From: Streptomyces sp. NBC_01497 | GTDB taxonomy: Bacteria; Actinomycetota; Actinomycetes; Streptomycetales; Streptomycetaceae | Direction of reading: 5' to 3' | Length of the DNA: 64,000 nt | Assembly (NCBI RefSeq): GCF_036250695.1 | Contig: NZ_CP109427.1 | Span: 3,348,001 to 3,412,000 of the forward strand | In this document: piece after piece, positions 58,790 through 64,000 of the stretch | Numbering within the stretch: position 1 is the stretch's first letter | Layout: each line of letters begins with the position of its first letter | Notes under the pieces: generated by a model | The model's input: only the letters and a program-made list of their open reading frames with translations | What the model was told of the DNA's origin: nothing | Databases searched by the model: none | Program-made: the position numbers and the translations under genes

Positions 58790-59503
58790 CTACGATCCCG
58801 ACTCCGGCGGCCTCGAACCGCCGCCGAGTTCACCCTCCCAGCGCCGGTAGAGGCCGTGCGCCACCCCCACCGCGTCGAGCACCCGCCCGGCGACGAAGTT
58901 CACCAGGTCCTGGATGTGGGTGGCGCCCGCGTAGAAGCCCGGCGAGACGGGCAGGACGACCGCCCCGAGGTCGTCCAGCGTGACGAGGTGCCGCAGTGTC
59001 TGCCCGGCGAGGGGTGTCTCGCGCACGGCGACGACCAGCGGCCTGCGCTCCTTCAGCGTCACACTCGCCGCGCGCTGCAGAAGGTCCTTCGACAGGCCGA
59101 GCGCCACCCCCGCGGCGGTCGCCGTGGACGCGGGGACGATCAGCATGCCCCGGGCCGGGTACGAGCCGGACGACGGACCGGCGGCGAGGTCCCCGGCCGC
59201 CCAGTGCCGTACACCGGACAGGTCCGGCTCCCCGAAGGTCCCCGGTTTCCCGTCGGCGCCCCGGGTCAGCCAGGCGGCGAGGTCGTCCTGCCAGTGCGCG
59301 TCGCGGAACGAGATGCCCGTCTCGTCGAGGAGGGTGAGGCGGGCCGCGCGGCTGACGACCAGGTCGACGCTCTGCCCGGCGGCCAGCAGAGCGCGCAGCA
59401 CGGCCGCCGCGTACGGCGTCCCGGACGCGCCGGAGACCCCGACGACCCAGGGCCGGCGGGGCTCGGGGGCGTACTGTCCCGACGCGCCCACGGAGGTACT
59501 CAC
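58790..59503 (-). CDS. mqnM: UbiX-type flavin prenyltransferase (MqnM role in menaquinone synthesis)
   Basis: A 237-residue flavoprotein that makes prenylated FMN, the cofactor of UbiD-type decarboxylases. Seen: FMN site VVGVSGASGTPYAAAVLRAL, MLIVPASTATAAGVALGLSKDLLQRA and the C-terminal PLAGQTLRHLVTLDDLGAVV. From memory, the streptomycete homologue beside mqnP/mqnL was named MqnM. The partner decarboxylase is probably 61398-62849. GTG 59503 is used as start. An insertion (WLTRGADGKPGTFGEPDLSG) lies near residue 85. Confidence 0.9.
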   Translation of the reverse strand: MSTSVGASGQYAPEPRRPWVVGVSGASGTPYAAAVLRALLAAGQSVDLVVSRAARLTLLDETGISFRDAHWQDDLAAWLTRGADGKPGTFGEPDLSGVRHWAAGDLAAGPSSGSYPARGMLIVPASTATAAGVALGLSKDLLQRAASVTLKERRPLVVAVRETPLAGQTLRHLVTLDDLGAVVLPVSPGFYAGATHIQDLVNFVAGRVLDAVGVAHGLYRRWEGELGGGSRPPESGS

Positions 59504-59594
59504 GGACGTGAGCCTATCCGGCGGCCCCCGGCAGGAACCCGGGGCGGGGTGCCGGACGTTTGAAGCACGTCAGGCTCAGGAGCAGGGGGCTGCG

Positions 59595-60266
59595 ATGGTG
59601 TACGGGACGGATCCGGCGAGCACGCCGCGCGGGCGGGCCATGTCGGCCTGGGCGGACAGGGCGGCGCGCGCCGGGGGCAGCGGCACCGCCCGGGTGAAGG
59701 CCGCGGGCGCGGTCATGATCGGCTGGGTGGCGCTGCTGTGGGTGCTTCTCGGGGTGGACGAGGTCACCGGCGATTCGCTGAACACGCTGGGCATCACGCC
59801 CCGCAGGCCGGGTGAGCTGCTGGACATCGTCCCGGCGGCGTTCCTGCACGGCGGGGTCGCGCACCTCGCGTCCAACACCTTCCCGCTGCTGGCGCTGGGC
59901 TTCCTGGTGGCGCTGGGCGGGCTCCGCCGCTTCCTCGGCATCGTCGTGACGATCACCGTCGTCAGCGGGCTGGGCGTCTGGCTGACCGCCCCGAGCAACT
60001 CGGTCACCATCGGCGCGTCAGGAGTGATCTTCGGTCTGCTGGCGTTCCTGGTGATCACCGGCTTCGTCAACCGCCGCGTGTGGGACGTCGTCCTGGGCCT
60101 GGTGGTCCTCGCCGTCTACGGGTCGGTCCTGCTGGGCGCGCTCCCCGGCAACCCGGGCATCAGCTGGCAGGCGCACGCGTTCGGCCTGGTGGGCGGCGTC
60201 CTCGCGGCCTTCCTCTTCCGCCGCGAACGACGCCCCCGGCCGAGCACCCTGCCCCCGGGGCTCTAG
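59595..60266 (+). CDS. Rhomboid-family intramembrane serine protease
   Basis: A 223-residue protein with six predicted TM helices. The catalytic Ser142 is in GASGVIFGLL and His194 in QAHAFGLVGG, the rhomboid dyad; the NTFPLL segment after LHGGVAHLAS matches the HLxxN oxyanion region. ATG 59595 follows GGGGG. It would cut TM helices of unknown substrates. It is the only rightward gene among the leftward mqn genes here. Confidence 0.93.
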   Translation: MVYGTDPASTPRGRAMSAWADRAARAGGSGTARVKAAGAVMIGWVALLWVLLGVDEVTGDSLNTLGITPRRPGELLDIVPAAFLHGGVAHLASNTFPLLALGFLVALGGLRRFLGIVVTITVVSGLGVWLTAPSNSVTIGASGVIFGLLAFLVITGFVNRRVWDVVLGLVVLAVYGSVLLGALPGNPGISWQAHAFGLVGGVLAAFLFRRERRPRPSTLPPGL

Positions 60267-60477
60267 GAGCGGCGCTGCGCACCGGCGGGCCGCGCGCTCG
60301 CGTCCGTGGGCAGGTCGTCCGTGCGGATCGTCAGCGTCCCGAGGCGGGCGTCGAGGGTGATGTCCGTGCCGTACGGAGCGGGGTCCCGGCTCGTCCTGCC
60401 GCACGGCGCACGGCGTACGCCGCACGCCGCCGGTTGATACGAGGTGAGAAGCACCCGCCGGACTCCGCCCGGCCTCC
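60267..60477. other. Gap between rhomboid and mqnP genes
   Basis: No complete gene. The minus strand reads YGTDITLDARLGTLTIRTDD just before a stop at 60263, which looks like the end of a beta-strand-rich protein, but no start or body is seen. It may be a remnant. Confidence 0.35.
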
Positions 60478-61401
60478 TCAGCCCCGCAGCCCCATGGCGA
60501 TCAGGTCGAGCAGCGCGAAGACGAAGAGCGCCATCCCGATGAAGCCGTTGACCTGGAAGAACGCGCGGTTCAGCCGGGACAGGTCGTGCGGGCGGACGAT
60601 CGTGTGCTCGTAGAGGAACGCGATTGCGACGACGGCCAGCCCCACCCAGTACAGCGGGCCCGCGTCCACCGCGACGCCGTACCAGGCCAGCAGGCCCGTC
60701 GTGACGAGGTGCGCGGCGCGGGCGCCGTGCAGGGCGGCCGGGATGCCGAAGCGCGCCGGGACCGACCTGACGCCGTGCGCGCGGTCGGCCTGGACGTCCT
60801 GGCAGGCGAAGATCAGGTCGAACCCGCCGATCCACACGCCCACCGCGAGACCCAGGATCACCGCGTCCCACGACCAGGAGCCGGTGATCGCGATCCAGGC
60901 GCCGATCGGGCCGATGGCCTGCGCGATGCCGAGGATCGCGTGCGGGAAGGCCGTGAAGCGTTTGCCGTACGGGTACACAACCATCGGCACGGCGGCGGGC
61001 AGCGCGAGCGCCAGGCACAGCGGGTTGAGGAGCGCCGCGGCGGCGAGGAACACCAGCAGCGCGATGATCGCGCCGGTCCACGCGGAGCGCACCGAGACCG
61101 CGCCCGTCACGAGTTCGCGGGACGCGGTGCGCGGGTTCCGCGCGTCGATCTCCCGGTCGATGATCCGGTTGCACGCCATCGCGAACGTCCGCATGCCGAC
61201 CATCGCGACCGTCACCAGCAGCAGTTTCCACCAGTGGACGGTGTCGTCGAGCCGCTCCATCGCCGTCAGCGCGGCGATGTACGCGAACGGCAGCGCGAAC
61301 ACGGAGTGTTCGATCATCACGAGCCGCAGGAAGGCGCGGACCTTGTTGCCGTGCTGGAGGGGTTGCGGGCTCCCGATGGCCCCGTCCGCCGTCGTACTCA
61401 C
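60478..61401 (-). CDS. mqnP: UbiA-family prenyltransferase (MqnP) of the futalosine pathway
   Basis: A 307-residue membrane protein that attaches the polyprenyl chain to 1,4-dihydroxy-6-naphthoate. Both Asp-rich motifs of the family are visible: NRIIDREIDARNPRTASR and DVQADRAHGVRSVPARFG. About eight TM helices follow. GTG 61401 overlaps the stop of the mqnL gene (GTGA), so the two are translationally coupled. Confidence 0.93.
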   Translation of the reverse strand: MSTTADGAIGSPQPLQHGNKVRAFLRLVMIEHSVFALPFAYIAALTAMERLDDTVHWWKLLLVTVAMVGMRTFAMACNRIIDREIDARNPRTASRELVTGAVSVRSAWTGAIIALLVFLAAAALLNPLCLALALPAAVPMVVYPYGKRFTAFPHAILGIAQAIGPIGAWIAITGSWSWDAVILGLAVGVWIGGFDLIFACQDVQADRAHGVRSVPARFGIPAALHGARAAHLVTTGLLAWYGVAVDAGPLYWVGLAVVAIAFLYEHTIVRPHDLSRLNRAFFQVNGFIGMALFVFALLDLIAMGLRG

Positions 61402-62849
61402 AGGCCGTACTCCTTCCACCGACGGTCGACCAGCGCCGCCGTCTCCTGGTCCGGTACGACCATATGCGGCCAGCCGCCGTCTCGCGTGTACCCCTCCTCG
61501 GGGAGCTTCCTCGTCGCGTCGATACCGGCCTTGCCTCCCCAGAACTGCTGGTAGGAGGCGTGGTCCAGATGGTCGACGGGCCCCTCGACGACGGTCAGGT
61601 CGCGCGCGTAGTCGGTGTTGCCGAGCGCCCGCCACGCGACTTCCTGGAGGTCGTGCACGTCACAGTCGGCGTCCACCACCACGATCAGCTTCGTCAGCGA
61701 CATCATGTGGGCGCCCCAGATCGCGTGCATGACCTTCTGCGCGTGCTTGGGGTACTTCTTGTCGATCGAGACGATCGCGCAGTTGTGGAAGCCGCCGGCC
61801 TCCGGCAGGTGGTAGTCCACGATGTCCGGCACGATGATCTTCAGCAGCGGCAGGAAGAACCGCTCCGTCGCCCGCCCGAGCGGCCCGTCCTCCGTCGGCG
61901 GCCTGCCCACCACGATCGACTGGAGCAACGGCCGCTTGCGCGTCGTCACGCAGTCGATGGTGAGCGCGGGGAAGTCCTCCTGCGGCGTGTAGAAGCCGGT
62001 GTGGTCGCCGAACGGCCCCTCGGGGAGGGTCTTCCCCGGCTCCAGCCAGCCCTCCAGGACGACCTCCGCGGCCGCGGGCACCTGGAGCGGGACCGTCTTG
62101 CAGTCCACCATCTCGATGCGCCGGCCCTGGACGAACCCCGCGAAGAGGTACTCGTCGATGTCGCCGGGCAGCGGCGCCGTCGAGGCGTACGTCACCGCGG
62201 GCGGGCAGCCGAACGCGATCGCGACCGGCAGCCGTTCGCCACGCCGTGCGGCGACCGCGTAGTGGTTGCGGCTGTCCTTGTGGATCTGCCAGTGCATGCC
62301 GATGGTGCGGCGGTCGTGCCGCTGGAGCCGGTAGAGCCCGAGGTTGCGCACACCCGTCTCGGGGTCCTTCGTGTGGGTGAGCCCCAGGTTGAAGAAGGAG
62401 CCGCCGTCCTCGGGCCAGGTGAACAGCGCGGGCAACTCGTCGAGGTCGACGTCGTCGCCCCTCTTGACGACCTCCTGGACGGCCGCCTCCTTCACCTTCT
62501 TCGGCGGCACGTGGACCATCGAGCCGAGTTTTCCGAAGGCGTCGCGCACCCCGACGAACCCGTGCGGCAGCTCGGGCTTGAGCAGGCCGCCGATCCGCTC
62601 GCTGATCTCCGCGTACGAGCCGAGGCCGAGCGCCTTGAGCAGGCGCCGGTCCGTGCCGTAGACGTTCATGGCGAGCGGCATCGAGGAACCGCGGACGTTC
62701 TCGAAGAGGAGCGCGGGCCCGCCGGCCTTGTTGACCCGGTCGGTGATCTCGCCGACCTCCAGGTACGGATCGACTTCGGCCTTCACGCGCTTGAGGTCGC
62801 CCTCGCGCTCCAGGGCCCGAAGCAGCGAGCGGAGATCGTCGTAAGCCAT
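61398..62849 (-). CDS. mqnL: UbiD-family decarboxylase (MqnL) of menaquinone synthesis
   Basis: A 483-residue UbiD-fold enzyme that removes the carboxyl group from the prenylated naphthoate, using prenyl-FMN. Family segments: NKAGGPALLFENVRGSS, HRRTIGMHW-like RRTIGMHWQIHKDSRNHYA, LPEGPFGDHTGFYTPQEDFP (active-site Glu region) and LIVVVDADCDVHDLQEVAWR. ATG 62849 is used; the longer frame to 63092 reads as non-coding composition. With mqnP and mqnM it forms the late-step set. Confidence 0.94.
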   Translation of the reverse strand: MAYDDLRSLLRALEREGDLKRVKAEVDPYLEVGEITDRVNKAGGPALLFENVRGSSMPLAMNVYGTDRRLLKALGLGSYAEISERIGGLLKPELPHGFVGVRDAFGKLGSMVHVPPKKVKEAAVQEVVKRGDDVDLDELPALFTWPEDGGSFFNLGLTHTKDPETGVRNLGLYRLQRHDRRTIGMHWQIHKDSRNHYAVAARRGERLPVAIAFGCPPAVTYASTAPLPGDIDEYLFAGFVQGRRIEMVDCKTVPLQVPAAAEVVLEGWLEPGKTLPEGPFGDHTGFYTPQEDFPALTIDCVTTRKRPLLQSIVVGRPPTEDGPLGRATERFFLPLLKIIVPDIVDYHLPEAGGFHNCAIVSIDKKYPKHAQKVMHAIWGAHMMSLTKLIVVVDADCDVHDLQEVAWRALGNTDYARDLTVVEGPVDHLDHASYQQFWGGKAGIDATRKLPEEGYTRDGGWPHMVVPDQETAALVDRRWKEYGL

Positions 62850-63374
62850 GCCCCCAGTATCGGCCACGCGCCTCCTGGGACCGGCCACCGGGCCACCGGG
62901 CGGCACGGCACGTTCCCGGGCGGGCGAGCGCCGACGCCGCCGCGGACGGAGTCCCGTCGCGGACGGAGGGCGGACGCGTACGGCCCGTGATACCCGCGCG
63001 GGTATCCCCGGGTGGTCCCGGCAGATGAAGGGACGAAGACCACCGGGCGCGAAGGGCTCGCCCACCTCCTCGCGCGCGCCCGCTTCCGCCACCGTGCGCC
63101 GGTGCCGACCGCGTGTCGGAGAAGGCTTTATGACGTACCGTCAATGGATCGGAACGTACCGTCCTCACCAGGCGATACGTCCATCGTTCCCCGCATCCTC
63201 CGTCCCGCGCGCCGCAACTGGTCGCACCAATGGCGCATTGTGCCGCCGCTTGATCCTTTTGCCGGTGCTTGGCAGGGCGTTCACCGCACTGCTCTGACTC
63301 TCCGGTGCGCCCGCCGGAGAGAGTCGTGCGCGGCCGATCCGCACTCTCACGACTCAACGGAAGTGGGTACCCCC
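62850..63374. other. Intergenic region upstream of the phospholipase gene
   Basis: Half a kilobase between divergent genes with no convincing gene. It holds a 10-bp direct repeat (63133-63163) and a hairpin, CTCTCCGG (63298-63305) with CCGGAGAG (63314-63321), which is either a terminator-like element or part of the phospholipase leader. Confidence 0.5.
63133..63163. repeat. Direct repeat ACGTACCGTC with 21-bp period
   Basis: ACGTACCGTC occurs at 63133-63142 and again at 63154-63163. Two-helical-turn spacing upstream of a divergent start suggests tandem binding by a regulator. It does not match the streptomycete PHO box (GTTCACC) units. Confidence 0.6.
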
Positions 63375-64000
63375 ATGCCCGGCATGACCCGTCGCAGACT
63401 CCTCGGTTCCGCCGCGGGCGCCGCCGCCGGCGGCGCGGCGCTCAGCGTGCTGCCGCCGTCCGTCCAGAAAGCGGTGGCCGCGGGCCCCGCACGGCGCGGC
63501 TCGATCGACGACATCGAGCACGTCGTCTGCCTGATGCAGGAGAACCGGTCGTTCGACCACTACTTCGGAACGCTGAAGGGTGTGCGCGGCTTCGGTGATC
63601 CGGGCGCCAAGCGCCTGTCCAGCGGCAAACCCGTCTTCTACCAGCCGGATCCCGGCACCACCGACGGCTACATGCTGCCGTTCCACCTCGACACGCACTC
63701 CACGAGCGCCCAGGCGATCCCCTCCACCAGCCATGCCTGGTCGGTGCAGCACAGCGCCTGGAACAACGGGAAGATGGACAACTGGCTGCCCGCGCACCGG
63801 GCCGCCGACGGCAAGAACGGCCCGTACGTCATGGGCTACTACACGCGCGAGGACATCCCGTTCCAGTTCGCGCTGGCCGAGGCGTTCACCGTCTGCGACA
63901 ACTACTACTGCTCGATGATGGGCCCGACCTGGCCCAACCGCATGTTCTGGATGACCGGCACCGTCGACCCCGACGGCACCCACGGCGGCCCGATCATCAG
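63375..64000 (+). CDS. Tat-exported phospholipase C (phosphocholine-specific type), 3' end missing
   Basis: The first 208 codons of a secreted phosphoesterase. The twin-arginine signal is MTRRRLLGSAAG with an Ala-rich h-region ending AVAAG (about residues 1-37). The mature part opens with IEHVVCLMQENRSFDHYFGT, the metal-binding and nucleophile region of the PF04185 phospholipase C / acid phosphatase family, then HDxx-type PFHLDTHSTSAQAI and CDNYYCSMMGPTWPNRMFWM. Expected role: extracellular phospholipid hydrolysis for phosphate. GGAAGTGGG precedes ATG 63375; ATG 63384 is possible. The gene runs off the right edge. Confidence 0.92.
   Translation, partial: MPGMTRRRLLGSAAGAAAGGAALSVLPPSVQKAVAAGPARRGSIDDIEHVVCLMQENRSFDHYFGTLKGVRGFGDPGAKRLSSGKPVFYQPDPGTTDGYMLPFHLDTHSTSAQAIPSTSHAWSVQHSAWNNGKMDNWLPAHRAADGKNGPYVMGYYTREDIPFQFALAEAFTVCDNYYCSMMGPTWPNRMFWMTGTVDPDGTHGGPII

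Noticed and set aside
63279..63286. GTTCACC as a PHO box for the phospholipase gene
   Set aside because: Only one unit is present; the 11-nt direct repeats that define a PhoP operator are missing.

Overview
The window looks like chromosomal DNA of a Streptomyces-type actinomycete. Evidence: very high GC, GTG starts with strong Shine-Dalgarno sites, many 4-bp stop/start overlaps, a complete 14-gene nuo operon with actinomycete-style terminal extensions, futalosine-route menaquinone genes, an S-adenosyl methyltransferase of the actinomycete PF04672 type, and large secreted RHS and LamG proteins. Gene order from the nuo operon through the mqn genes agrees with what I remember of the central S. 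coelicolor chromosome; this is from memory, not a search.

Layout. 1-2062: 5' part of a secreted beta-helix glycan hydrolase (minus strand, runs off the left edge). 2457-4426: fumarylacetoacetase and a Uma2-type protein. 4507-20832: nuoA-nuoN on the minus strand, ending at a perfect bidirectional terminator and preceded by a good Rex-type operator. 20833-21928: long intergenic stretch with Crp-like repeats and hairpins. 21929-22765: secreted NlpC/P60 peptidoglycan hydrolase.

22955-43026: accessory region. It holds two convergent sets of type VII (WXG100-like) secretion-substrate genes, a tandem pair of membrane proteins of which the second is frameshifted, a decayed tyrosine recombinase, and a two-gene secreted RHS system. 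The RHS system has a LamG/DNRLRE protein followed by a 2362-residue RHS-HINT protein with a C-terminal PD-(D/E)XK-like nuclease, overlapped by a candidate immunity gene. Parts of this region are visibly less GC-rich.

43169-62849: conserved core rich in menaquinone biosynthesis: prenyl reductase, menG, mqnC, mqnA, mqnE, mqnM (ubiX-like), mqnP, mqnL. Between them lie a cold-shock protein, an acyl-CoA ligase with a TetR regulator, a DAACS symporter, an Lrp regulator, a rhomboid protease and two acetyltransferases. 63375-64000: 5' part of a Tat-exported phospholipase C.

How it fits together. The nuo operon builds the NADH:menaquinone oxidoreductase and the mqn/menG genes make its electron acceptor, so NADH oxidation and quinone supply sit within about 60 kb. 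The mqnB and mqnD steps are not in the window. Between these conserved blocks sits what looks like an acquired or fast-evolving contact-competition and secretion-substrate region.
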